DNA of 64,000 nt from an uncultured Bacteroidota bacterium. GTDB taxonomy: Bacteria; Bacteroidota; Bacteroidia; JADZBD01. This document shows, one piece after another, positions 52,978 through 61,803 of the stretch (positions are counted from its first letter, which is position 1; every line of letters starts with the position of its first letter). The position numbers were made by a program, and so were the translations under genes. Under the pieces are notes generated by a model that was given only the letters and a program-made list of their open reading frames with translations, was not told the DNA's origin and made no database searches. Location: positions 9,967 to 73,966 of the forward strand of contig CALEYQ010000069.1 in assembly GCA_937924855.1 (NCBI GenBank), read 5' to 3'.

Positions 52978-54863
52978 ATGCCGGGTTTTTCACCTTTAAG
53001 AAAAATACGACACCACCATTCAAAACTCAAAAAAGACCAGATGAGCAATCGGTGGTTAATGCGTTGGTTGACGTGCTCATCCACAATCTTCCGGATGAAT
53101 GCCGGGTTAATAAATTCGGAACTTACCGGTTTTCCCGAAAGCAAAACATCTTTCACATATTCGGCATTTTCACCCCGGTACCAGCTTTCATCGGGGGCCG
53201 AAAAACCCTGCTTTTTTCTTTGAACAATGCGCTCCGGAATATAATCCTTCATGGCAGCACGCAGCACATTCTTCCCGTCATTGTATTCTGAAAACGCAAG
53301 TCTTTTTTTAATCAGGTTCTCATCAAACTTTTTCATTTGCTCCAGGCTCTCAAGCTTGTGCTTTACGGGAATGCGCTGGGCAAAATTCACAAGATCATTA
53401 TCCAAAAAAGGAAAGCGCTCTTCAAGGCCGTTTGCCATACTGAGTTTGTCACCTACCATCAACAGACCGGGCAAAAATGTTTTTATCTCGAAGTAAAGGC
53501 TGTTCTGAATATGGTCTTCGGGACTTTGATATTTTAATTTTTTGTTGAACCTGAAAACATTTTCGAAAATTTTCCTGGGTTTGGCAATCTCTTCGCTGCC
53601 CGGAGAGAAAGCAAATAATTCTTCTTTTTGAGAATCTCCAACCAAACGCTGCCAGAATCCATAATACTGGTCAAAAAAATGTTCGGGACTGGTTGAATCA
53701 AAAATCCGGAAATACCTCCAGGGGTAGCCTCCGAATAATTCATCACCCCCCGTTCCCTGCAAACAAACTTTTACAAACTTCGAAGCCAGACGCGATACAT
53801 AATAATTAGGGTACGACATGCCCACCCTTAAATCCTCAAGGTGGTATATTACTCTGGGCAATGACCATTTCAGGTCGCCCGCATTCATTACCTGCTCGTA
53901 TTGTTCGGTCTTAAAATGATTGGCCATCAACTCGGCATCTCTTCTTTCGTCGTAATTGGCTTCAACTCCCGTTACTGAACTCATATCAAAGCCCCCGGTA
54001 AAAGTGAACAGGCGGGGTACCATTCCGGAAGCAATGGAGGTTATGGAACCGGAATCCATGCCTCCGGACAAATAAGCGCCCACCGGAACATCCGCCACCA
54101 TTTGTCTTTTCACAGCCTGTTCAAGCAGCCTCTTGGTTTCTGATTTGGCCTCCTCAAAATCCATTTTTTCATCCGGGGCACTGAAATCATAATCCCACCA
54201 GGATTGATGTTTAACCATAGTATCGTTGTGTGTCACAACAATGGTGTTGGCAGGAGGAATAAGGGTTACTCCCTTCAGGAGGGTCTGAAAAGAAAACAAA
54301 TTCTGAAAGGTAAAATACTCGTTCAGGGCCGACAGGTTTACTTCGGCGCGAAAGGCAGGATGAGCATAAAAAGTTTTAAACTCGCTGGCAGCTAAAAGGG
54401 TTTTACCGTTAAACCAATAATATAAGGGCTTAACACCGAAGCGGTCTCTCGACATAATCAGGCGCCTTTCCTTTTTATCCCAGGCAAGTACCGAAAACAT
54501 TCCATTGAACCTTGAAAAAACCTCAGTACCCCAATGGTCAAGTCCGTTCGCAATAACCTCGGTATCACTGGTAGATTTAAACTTAAATCCATTGGATTCA
54601 AGCTCTGTTCTCAGCTCCTTAAAATTATAAATGCAGCCATTAAAGGAAATAACCCATCGGCCGGAAAAAGATGTCATGGGCTGGGCTCCGTTTTCAGACA
54701 AATCAAGAATGGCCAGGCGGCGATGACCTAACCCGATATTCTCATCAAGGAAAATACCCTCCCCATCCGGACCCCTGTGTTGCAGGGCACGCGTCATTTG
54801 CCGGAGAACATGCTCGTCAACTCCTTCCCGGTTCAAATTAAAAATACCTGCAACTCCGCACAT
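52974..54863 (-). CDS. asnB: AsnB-type glutamine-dependent amidotransferase (copy 4)
   Basis: A 629-residue intact protein. The glutaminase domain has C2 (MCGVAGIF), Q-H-R-G-P-D-G-E-G and F-N-G-C-I-Y-N-F, where the common glutamate is replaced by cysteine (NGE to NGC). The synthetase PP-loop is Y-L-S-G-G-M-D-S-G (about residue 265), ending in Gly where the other copies have Ser, and G-T-G-G-D-E-L-F-G-G-Y follows. The departures suggest a substrate other than aspartate. It lies 9 bases after the DegT aminotransferase gene, so it may amidate or ligate a product of that pathway. Confidence 0.91.
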   Translation of the reverse strand: MCGVAGIFNLNREGVDEHVLRQMTRALQHRGPDGEGIFLDENIGLGHRRLAILDLSENGAQPMTSFSGRWVISFNGCIYNFKELRTELESNGFKFKSTSDTEVIANGLDHWGTEVFSRFNGMFSVLAWDKKERRLIMSRDRFGVKPLYYWFNGKTLLAASEFKTFYAHPAFRAEVNLSALNEYFTFQNLFSFQTLLKGVTLIPPANTIVVTHNDTMVKHQSWWDYDFSAPDEKMDFEEAKSETKRLLEQAVKRQMVADVPVGAYLSGGMDSGSITSIASGMVPRLFTFTGGFDMSSVTGVEANYDERRDAELMANHFKTEQYEQVMNAGDLKWSLPRVIYHLEDLRVGMSYPNYYVSRLASKFVKVCLQGTGGDELFGGYPWRYFRIFDSTSPEHFFDQYYGFWQRLVGDSQKEELFAFSPGSEEIAKPRKIFENVFRFNKKLKYQSPEDHIQNSLYFEIKTFLPGLLMVGDKLSMANGLEERFPFLDNDLVNFAQRIPVKHKLESLEQMKKFDENLIKKRLAFSEYNDGKNVLRAAMKDYIPERIVQRKKQGFSAPDESWYRGENAEYVKDVLLSGKPVSSEFINPAFIRKIVDEHVNQRINHRLLIWSFLSFEWWCRIFLKGEKPGI

Positions 54864-54872
54864 CGTTAAAGG

Positions 54873-56015
54873 CTATATAGTTTTGAGGGTTTCTACCACA
54901 TAAGCAAAATCATCGGCCGACATCCGGTTGTGAAGCGGGATGGCCATGCTCTGGTCGTTAGCCAGTTTTGCACCGGGAAAGTCCTCGGGTTTCAGATTAT
55001 ACTTTTTTGCATAAAACTCCAGCATATGCACCGCATGCGTTCCGGGTCGGGTGGAAATTCCGGCCTGCTGGAGTTTTTCCATAATATCATTTCTGGGCAT
55101 TGGGGCTTTTTGAGGATCCACAAGGGTAACAAAAGACTGCCAGCCATGCTTGTAATCGTCCCCATATACCGGAAGTCGTAACCATGAAACTGATTTTAGC
55201 TCTTTAATATACCATTGGGCCCAGGTATTTCTTTCTTCAATAAACCGGTTCATTTTTTGAACCTGAATCAACCCTACCGCACCCTGTAAGTCAGTCATCC
55301 GGTAATTAAATCCCATAACCGAAAATTCCGGCAGAATATATGGCCTGGGGCCTTTATGTCTTTGCTCTTCGGAGACAGAGGCCCCGTGATTTCTGAGCAT
55401 ATCAACCTTTTGGGAAATTTCGGGATTGTTGGTGGTAATCATTCCTCCCTCTCCGGTGGTGATGGATTTCCTTGGGTGGAAGGAAAAACAACCCACATCG
55501 CCCAGGCTCCCGGCCATTTTACCCCGATACATGGCGCCTGCAGCACAGGCACCGTCTTCCACTAGGGGAATTCCCGGAGCAATTTTCCTGATGGCATCCA
55601 TATCTGCGCAAAGACCAAAAAGGTGCACGGGAAGAATGGCTTTCGTTTTCGCATTGATTTTCCCGGCAAGCTTTTGGACGTCCAGATTAAAAGTATGGGG
55701 GTCGATATCGACAAAAACAGGTTTTGCATTGCAGTAAAGGACCGCATTTGCCGTAGAGACCCAGGTAAAGGCCGGAACAATTACTTCATCGCCCTCGCCT
55801 ACCCCGACAGCCAAAAGCGCCAGATGCAGTGCCGTGGTACAATTGCTCACGGCATGGGCGTAGGATACTCCGTGCAATTCAGCAAACTTTTTCTCAAATT
55901 CCTTCACCTTAGGACCCTGGGTAACCCAACCGCTAAACAGAGGTTCCCTGCAGGCATTCCACTCCTCTTCACCCAGAACAGGCTGGGAAATCTGAATAGT
56001 CTTTTTATTTTTCAT
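54873..56015 (-). CDS. DegT/DnrJ/EryC1/StrS sugar aminotransferase
   Basis: A 380-residue PLP-dependent enzyme. The PLP lysine is K183 in S-F-H-P-R-K-S-I-T-T-G-E-G-G; D154 in V-E-D-G-A-C-A-A-G holds the pyridine nitrogen. The N-terminal FSGWVTQGPKVKEFE and the S-N-C-T-T-A-L-H-L-A segment are typical. It converts a keto-sugar nucleotide to an amino sugar using glutamate. The start overlaps the adjacent epimerase stop by 4 bases, suggesting sequential steps. The exact sugar is not readable. Confidence 0.93.
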   Translation of the reverse strand: MKNKKTIQISQPVLGEEEWNACREPLFSGWVTQGPKVKEFEKKFAELHGVSYAHAVSNCTTALHLALLAVGVGEGDEVIVPAFTWVSTANAVLYCNAKPVFVDIDPHTFNLDVQKLAGKINAKTKAILPVHLFGLCADMDAIRKIAPGIPLVEDGACAAGAMYRGKMAGSLGDVGCFSFHPRKSITTGEGGMITTNNPEISQKVDMLRNHGASVSEEQRHKGPRPYILPEFSVMGFNYRMTDLQGAVGLIQVQKMNRFIEERNTWAQWYIKELKSVSWLRLPVYGDDYKHGWQSFVTLVDPQKAPMPRNDIMEKLQQAGISTRPGTHAVHMLEFYAKKYNLKPEDFPGAKLANDQSMAIPLHNRMSADDFAYVVETLKTI

Positions 56016-56998
56016 GATACTTTTTCCATCTTTTTAGAGCCATCCCTCCATTCAATCAATCGCTTAAGTCCATCCCGTAAGCCGTATTTGTATTTAAACT
56101 TCAATTCCTTTTCCGCCAGTTCCGTGCTGCCTATCCGGTTTTTCACCAGGGCTCTTGCATCATCGGCAGAATAAGGCTTGAAAACTACTTTCAGGTTTGA
56201 TTTTTTTAAATCCAGAATGGTGTCGCAAAGGTCGCGTACCGTGGTTTGAACCCCGGTTCCCACATTATAAAAACCAAAGCCCGCATCTGACTTTAAGGCA
56301 TTGACATTGGAACGGGCAACATCTTCCACATAAATAAAGTCATAGGCCTGGGAACCGTCACCGTTAATTACTGGTGCTTCTCCGGCATCAATTTTATTAA
56401 GCATGATGGGAACCACACCGCTGTAAACGGCATGCTGGTCCTGCCCCGGCCCGTAAACATTCATATAGCGCAGTCCAATTACGGGCAGGCCGTAACGGTC
56501 GTTATAAGCTGTACACATTGCCTCCCCGGAAATTTTGGTTGCACCGTAAAAATTCTTGTTGTTAAAGGGATGGCTTTCCTGCATAGGAACCTCAACCGCA
56601 TCGCCGTAAACGGAAGCCGATGAAGAGTAAACAAGCTTTTTGATATTATTCTTTACGCAGGCTTCCAACACATTGAAAGTTCCCCCAATATTTACCTCAA
56701 AAGCAGTTCGGGGAAAATCCTTACAATGCAATAACCACATAGCAGCCAGATGAATTACATAGTCCACCCCTTTCATGGCTGCATCCAGGATATCCGTGTC
56801 CCGAATGTCGCCTCCCAGGGGAAATATCGAAACTCTTGAATCTTTGAGAACATCCTGAATGTTTTCCATCTTTCCCCGGGCGAAATTATCGTAAATAATC
56901 ACCTCGGCTGGTTCTTCTTTTAAAAGCTCCCTGCAAACAAAGGATCCGATAAATCCGGCACCTCCGATTACAAGAATTTTTGAATTTTTTATTTTCAT
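56012..56998 (-). CDS. NAD-dependent nucleotide-sugar epimerase (extended SDR)
   Basis: A 328-residue protein with G-G-A-G-F-I-G-S-F at the N-terminus, H-L-A-A-M-W (about residue 80), the catalytic S-S-S-A-S-V-Y-G-D and Y-G-A-T-K (YxxxK), and LRYMNVYGPGQDQH. It resembles UDP-glucose/UDP-GlcNAc 4-epimerases and related enzymes, and probably provides the substrate of the DegT aminotransferase encoded next. I used the ATG at 56998, overlapping the wzt stop as ATGA. The 18 extra upstream codons have no family resemblance. Confidence 0.9.
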   Translation of the reverse strand: MKIKNSKILVIGGAGFIGSFVCRELLKEEPAEVIIYDNFARGKMENIQDVLKDSRVSIFPLGGDIRDTDILDAAMKGVDYVIHLAAMWLLHCKDFPRTAFEVNIGGTFNVLEACVKNNIKKLVYSSSASVYGDAVEVPMQESHPFNNKNFYGATKISGEAMCTAYNDRYGLPVIGLRYMNVYGPGQDQHAVYSGVVPIMLNKIDAGEAPVINGDGSQAYDFIYVEDVARSNVNALKSDAGFGFYNVGTGVQTTVRDLCDTILDLKKSNLKVVFKPYSADDARALVKNRIGSTELAEKELKFKYKYGLRDGLKRLIEWRDGSKKMEKVS

Positions 56999-58284
56999 GA
57001 AACAAGTTTGATAGTGGATTTCAAATTTACATATCCTAAGGGTCTTACCCATGGATATTCAGCACCCCCGTCACCAAAGGACTCAATCCGGATTTTGCCG
57101 AAAAACTGCAGACCTTCGTAAGGAAACCCTTTCGGGTCTAATAAAGCAACCGACAAACTGTATATCCCGGGAATAAGGCATTGGTTAACGAGAACTTCCA
57201 GCACTCTTTTTCCGGGCTTCAGATCAATTTGGGTTTTGTTAAAAGGATCGGTATTGGATGAATAGGTAATCAGGCCGGCTTCATCATTCATAAATCCCAA
57301 TACCAGTACGGCGTTTTCAATTTCCTTTTCAACCGTTAATTCAATGTTGAACCGGATTTCCTCAAGGTATCGGAATTCTTCAGAAGGCTTACCGGATGCA
57401 TCTTGGGCAGTTATGGAAGCGATACTAAGGTGGTTTTTATGAAAACTATTGCGTGGATATTCGGTGGGAACCGGACCCAGCGACTGATCACCGCTTCCAC
57501 CTTTCAGGTATAGGTCAACGATTTCACGGGTTGGCCCTATAGCTTTAATTTTCCCTTTTTCAAGCAACACTACCTTTTGACAAAGGTTGTTGATTACATT
57601 CATGTTATGGCTCACAAACAGAATCGTTCTTCCTTTTCCTGCCACATCCTGCATTTTTCCCACGCATTTTTTCTGAAAGTCGGCATCGCCAACGGCCAAC
57701 ACTTCATCAACAACCAAAATTTCCGGTTCCAGGTATGCGGCAACGGCAAACCCCAATCGGACCAGCATCCCACTTGAATACCTTTTTACAGGAGTGTCCA
57801 CATATTTGGCAACTCCGCTGAAGGCTACAATATCATCGAATTTGCTTTCGATTTCCTTTCGGGTCATCCCGAGAATTGCACCATTCAGAAAAATATTTTC
57901 CCGTCCTGTTAATTCGGGATGAAATCCGGTTCCCACCTCCAATAAGGAACCAATACGCCCCCGAAGTTTAATAGAGCCGGTGCTTGGACCCGTTACCTGA
58001 GAAAGGATTTTCAACAGGGTAGATTTCCCTGCACCATTTCTTCCGATAATACCGACCACTTCACCCGGATAGATTTGAAGGTTAATATCCTTCAACGCGG
58101 CTACAATCTGATTGCCCCCCTGAGTAGTCCTTTCATTTTCTTCGGCAATCTTTAAATAGGGATCCGGCAAACCCCTCCAGCGATACCATATCCGCTTCAG
58201 GTCGTGAGACAGGGTACCGGTTCCGATTTGGCCCAAACGGTATACTTTTGAAACATTTTCTATTTCAAGAATGGGTTCTTTCAT
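56995..58284 (-). CDS. wzt: ABC transporter ATP-binding protein for polysaccharide export (Wzt-like)
   Basis: A 429-residue protein. The ATPase domain has an N-terminal insertion common to TagH/Wzt proteins, then Walker A G81-R-N-G-A-G-K-S88, the signature Y-S-S-G-M-L-V-R-L-G, Walker B I-L-V-V-D-E-V-L-A-V-G-D and a switch histidine (FVSHNM). A C-terminal domain (about residues 280-429) with a beta-sandwich pattern matches Wzt_C. In known systems Wzt_C recognises the modified end of the polymer before export. It shares one base with the wzm stop. Confidence 0.94.
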   Translation of the reverse strand: MKEPILEIENVSKVYRLGQIGTGTLSHDLKRIWYRWRGLPDPYLKIAEENERTTQGGNQIVAALKDINLQIYPGEVVGIIGRNGAGKSTLLKILSQVTGPSTGSIKLRGRIGSLLEVGTGFHPELTGRENIFLNGAILGMTRKEIESKFDDIVAFSGVAKYVDTPVKRYSSGMLVRLGFAVAAYLEPEILVVDEVLAVGDADFQKKCVGKMQDVAGKGRTILFVSHNMNVINNLCQKVVLLEKGKIKAIGPTREIVDLYLKGGSGDQSLGPVPTEYPRNSFHKNHLSIASITAQDASGKPSEEFRYLEEIRFNIELTVEKEIENAVLVLGFMNDEAGLITYSSNTDPFNKTQIDLKPGKRVLEVLVNQCLIPGIYSLSVALLDPKGFPYEGLQFFGKIRIESFGDGGAEYPWVRPLGYVNLKSTIKLVS

Positions 58285-59129
58285 TAAACGGTATCCATAA
58301 AGTTTCGCTGAGTACGGTTAAAAACCAAAAAACCCAGCACCAGCATGAGCAGGATTGAAATTCCGGAGAAGAGAAGATGTTGGGGCAAAAAACTTCCGCC
58401 GGAAAACATTCCCAATCTTATCAATTCAAAAAAAGGAGTCAGGGGATTGATATCCATAATTATCCGGATTTTCCCTGAAATAAAAACATAAGGGTAAACC
58501 ACCGGTGTGGCAAACATCCACAATTGCACAAGAAAGGAAATTAAAAACTTAAGGTCGCGGTACCGGGTTGTAAGACTTGAAACAAGGCAACCCAGGCCAA
58601 GCGCCGCCAATGACAAAAAGATGAAAACCAGGGGCAGCGCTAATAAAAATACAGAAGGAGTAAAAGTGTGTTCCTCAAAAAAGTAGAAATAGAAATACAA
58701 GGCCAGCAGAATCAGCAATTGAATGCCCAGTTTCAGGGATGCAGAAGCCAACACAGAAACCGGAATGATAATTCGAGGGAAATAAACCTTGCCGAACAAA
58801 TTAGCATTCGAAAAAAAAGTATCGCTGATTTTAAGAAATGCCTCAGAAAAAAAATTCCAGAAAATAACTCCGGTAAGAAAAAACAGAATCCCGGGAACTC
58901 CCAGGGTAGGAACCTGGGCAAATTTTCCAAAAACGATAAAATAAGTAAGGGCGGTTAAAACAGGCTGAATAATGAACCACAAAGGGCCCAAAATAGTTTG
59001 TTTGAACTGAGCGACAAAGTCGCGTTTAACGAAGAGAACAAGCAGATCCTTGTATCGGAAGAATTCGCCAAAATTTATCTGATAAAACTTCTGGTTGGCG
59101 GAAATTTCCCGAAAATGATTTTGCTCCAT
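58284..59129 (-). CDS. wzm: ABC transporter permease for polysaccharide export (Wzm-like)
   Basis: A 281-residue ABC-2-type membrane protein with six hydrophobic segments. It has the amphipathic N-terminal part Y-K-D-L-L-V-L-F-V-K-R-D-F-V-A-Q-F-K-Q-T (about residues 27-46), then LGPLWFIIQP. These are typical of KpsM/Wzm/TagG permeases. With the adjacent Wzt it forms the channel that moves undecaprenol-linked polysaccharide to the periplasm. The genes wzc, wzm and wzt touch end to end at the head of the locus. Confidence 0.94.
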   Translation of the reverse strand: MEQNHFREISANQKFYQINFGEFFRYKDLLVLFVKRDFVAQFKQTILGPLWFIIQPVLTALTYFIVFGKFAQVPTLGVPGILFFLTGVIFWNFFSEAFLKISDTFFSNANLFGKVYFPRIIIPVSVLASASLKLGIQLLILLALYFYFYFFEEHTFTPSVFLLALPLVFIFLSLAALGLGCLVSSLTTRYRDLKFLISFLVQLWMFATPVVYPYVFISGKIRIIMDINPLTPFFELIRLGMFSGGSFLPQHLLFSGISILLMLVLGFLVFNRTQRNFMDTV

Positions 59130-61522
59130 CAGGCATTTTTTCCGGTTTCCTTTTCCGAACTTCTTGAGTGGCCGTAGCCGTAACCATAGCCGTAACCATA
59201 GCCATATCCGTACCCATAACCGTATCTGTTATAATAATACCGTCGCTTCTTCCTTTTTACCCCGTTCAACAGGAAGAAAAAATTAGGGAGGTTGTTGTTT
59301 TTGACCAATTCGTTCGCACTTCTGATAATTTCAGGAAATGCAAAACGGGTATTTAAAACAAACAATTTAATATCGGAAAGGGCCATTAAAATCAATGCAT
59401 CGGAGATAAGACCAAGAGGAGGAGTATCGACAATTACATATTCGTAATGTTCTCTTCCGTAATTGAAAATTTCATTTATTTTTTCAGACAAAACCATTTC
59501 TGAAGGATTTGGAGGAAGCGGGCCGGAAAGGACAACATCGAGATTTTCGAACTCAGTCTTTTTTATAATATCTCCTATTTTGTTTTTTCCGATAACAAAT
59601 GTGCTGATCCCCACCTCGGCATCCATTTTCAGGTTTTTCTGAACCCGGGGTTTATGCAAATCCAACTCGAGCAACAAAACCCGCTTTCCTGCTTTGGCGA
59701 GGATTGAGGATAGGTTGATGGCACAAAATGTTTTTCCTTCCCCCGGGGAATTGGATGTGATCAGAATGGTCTTTCCGGTACCCGGAGTTTCCTGTCCCAC
59801 GAACTGGAGGTTGGTGCGAATGGTTCGGAAACATTCCGCAAGAGGAGATTTTGGCTCAGCGTCAACGGCAATTTTTATTTCCTCTTCCTTGGGATATAAC
59901 ACCACCTCTCCAATAATGGGAATCTGGGTCATTGTTTTTAACTCAGCATAGGTTTCAATGCGGGTAAAAAACAGCACCCGTCCTACGACAATCAGAAATC
60001 CAACCAGAAGTCCTCCCATTAAAAAAGAATACCTGATTTTAGGTTTATTCGGATAAACAACTCCTACGCTTCTGGACTCCTCAATAATCTTTGTTTCCGG
60101 AATGATTGAGGCACGGGCGATAATGGTATTGGCCCTTTTTTGCAAAAGGAACAAGTAAAGATTTTCATTTACTTTAAGTTTCCGCTGTATATTTAGAAGT
60201 CCACGGGTTTTTTCAGGAAGGGTTTTTATGTTTCCAATATAAGTCCGTATCTCCTTTTCTACGTTTTTAATGCGCTCCAGGGTGGCCTTCCGGGTATTAG
60301 AAATATATGTAAGCAGGTTCTTTTTAAGGGCATCAATTCTTTTGTCAAGCATTTGAATTGTCATTGAGCTTTCCTTTACCTGAGACAAAACTTCATTCCT
60401 GGAAATCTGCATGGTGTAAAGCTCGTTGGCACTTTTTCGCAGAAACTCATCTTCAGCATTCAGGTAAACCGAAGGGGGTAAGAACTCAGGGTCTTTTCCT
60501 TCAATTATATAGCGTTCCAAATCGTTTAAAGCCAATATTTGAAGATTCAGCGTTGATTTGGTCCGGTCGTAAAAACTAAGCTTCCCAAAATAATCCTCCC
60601 CTTCCTTCTCTAAATCAAGAATAGCATTGTATTCCCTGTAATACTGCATGGTGTCTTCAATAGTATCCAGCGACACCACAATATCCCGCATTTGATTGTC
60701 AATATATTTCAATGTATTCTCATTAAGCTCAAAACGAGACTCGAGCGTGTTTTCAATGTAAACCCGTGCCAGGGTATCGAGAAAAAGCTTGGCCCTTTCA
60801 GGTAATACATCCTCAAGGGAAACCTGAAGAATATTAGTATAATCCAGATTTTCCACCCTCAGTCTCGATTGAAACCCCGCGATTAAATTTTCAGGATGAT
60901 GAACCTGAAAAACATATTCAATTTGCTTAAGGTTTTCAGTTGCTTTTTGATCAAGAACCTGATTTAATTGAACCAGAAAACTGAAATCCGGATCGATAAA
61001 TTCTGTATTAAATTTTCCCTGCTTGGAAAATTGTTCTTCGCCCTTCTGGTAGTTAATTTCGAAAGTAGATTCATCTACTATTCGGAATTTTATCATTTGT
61101 TCGAAAAGAATTGGTGAGATTGTGGAATACGAAATTTTAAAAGGCATCCCCTTAAACTGCTCGGTTGTTTTTAACCTGCCTTCAATAAAATACGAAATAC
61201 CGAAATTGAGGCGGTTTACAGCTTTCCTGATCAGATCGTAAGACTTGATAACCCGCATTTCATTGGAGTTATCAATATAAGACTGGTAACCGTAATAGCT
61301 GCCAAAATTCTCGTTAATCAGTGTTCCGGGGGTGTATTCAGTGTTGGATTTCAGCAAAATCTGGGTTTGGATGCTGTACACATCCTCCATTTTATGGGTG
61401 TAAATGTAACTGAAGCCGAAGGCAAGGACGGAGGTAAGAAGAACAATCCACCAGTTTTTCCGGACAATGTTAACAACCTTTTTTAGGTCGTTTAGATTTA
61501 TAATGGAATTTCCTTCGCCCAT
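59129..61522 (-). CDS. wzc: Polysaccharide co-polymerase/tyrosine autokinase (Wzc-like)
   Basis: A 797-residue inner-membrane protein. Residues about 1-100 are the Wzz domain with the first membrane helix (about 22-42). A long periplasmic coiled-coil region and a GNVR-type segment follow (about 230-490), then a second helix (about 505-530). The cytoplasmic BY-kinase domain has Walker A S-P-G-E-G-K597-T, Walker A' L-L-L-E-L-D-L-H-K-P and Walker B Y-V-I-V-D-T-P-P. The tail is extremely Tyr-rich: YYY, then nine Tyr-Gly pairs (767-784). Such tails are autophosphorylated and control chain assembly. A -7 element lies just upstream. Confidence 0.95.
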   Translation of the reverse strand: MGEGNSIINLNDLKKVVNIVRKNWWIVLLTSVLAFGFSYIYTHKMEDVYSIQTQILLKSNTEYTPGTLINENFGSYYGYQSYIDNSNEMRVIKSYDLIRKAVNRLNFGISYFIEGRLKTTEQFKGMPFKISYSTISPILFEQMIKFRIVDESTFEINYQKGEEQFSKQGKFNTEFIDPDFSFLVQLNQVLDQKATENLKQIEYVFQVHHPENLIAGFQSRLRVENLDYTNILQVSLEDVLPERAKLFLDTLARVYIENTLESRFELNENTLKYIDNQMRDIVVSLDTIEDTMQYYREYNAILDLEKEGEDYFGKLSFYDRTKSTLNLQILALNDLERYIIEGKDPEFLPPSVYLNAEDEFLRKSANELYTMQISRNEVLSQVKESSMTIQMLDKRIDALKKNLLTYISNTRKATLERIKNVEKEIRTYIGNIKTLPEKTRGLLNIQRKLKVNENLYLFLLQKRANTIIARASIIPETKIIEESRSVGVVYPNKPKIRYSFLMGGLLVGFLIVVGRVLFFTRIETYAELKTMTQIPIIGEVVLYPKEEEIKIAVDAEPKSPLAECFRTIRTNLQFVGQETPGTGKTILITSNSPGEGKTFCAINLSSILAKAGKRVLLLELDLHKPRVQKNLKMDAEVGISTFVIGKNKIGDIIKKTEFENLDVVLSGPLPPNPSEMVLSEKINEIFNYGREHYEYVIVDTPPLGLISDALILMALSDIKLFVLNTRFAFPEIIRSANELVKNNNLPNFFFLLNGVKRKKRRYYYNRYGYGYGYGYGYGYGYGYGHSRSSEKETGKNA
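59171..59224 (-). repeat. Nine tandem Tyr-Gly codon pairs in the wzc tail
   Basis: Nine consecutive 6-base units encode Tyr-Gly, using both Tyr codons and all four Gly codons except where units repeat (for example TACGGC, TATGGT). The mix of synonymous codons argues for selection on the protein sequence, not recent slippage, though partially identical units remain and could expand or contract. Confidence 0.9.
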
Positions 61523-61539
61523 TTCCGATAATTAACCCG

Positions 61540-61547
61540 CAAAGCTA
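61540..61547 (-). promoter_or_regulatory. -7 element at the head of the polysaccharide locus (TAGCTTTG)
   Basis: An exact TAnnTTTG match on the minus strand, ending 17 bases before the wzc ATG at 61522. No clear -33 TTG at standard spacing was seen. It is the only convincing promoter found for the contiguous genes from wzc to the GT11 gene. The rest of the 281-base region between wzc and the plus-strand surface-protein gene is AT-rich, and I see no other gene or structured RNA in it. The best plus-strand candidate there is AATATTTG near 61772. Confidence 0.6.
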
Positions 61548-61803
61548 AGAAAATACAGGATAAACCCTCTTATTTCCTTAATTTCAGGCAATTAAACTTG
61601 AAAAAAGGCAGCTCGTATTTGCATTTAAAAATATTTTTATTATTTTTATGAATTAGCCTCAAATGATTGAATGTCAGTGTTTTTGTGTAATTTTGATTTT
61701 CCAAAAATAATTCAATTGATTTGTTTTCAACATTTTCTAACTTTTAAGAATTTAAATCGTTAAAGAATACAATATTTGCTTATTAATTAAAACACGTTCA
61801 TTT

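Noticed and set aside
16558..61522. Insertion sequence or integrase marking transfer of the polysaccharide locus
   Set aside because: No transposase, integrase, tRNA edge or flanking repeat was found. Horizontal origin is plausible for such loci but not shown here.
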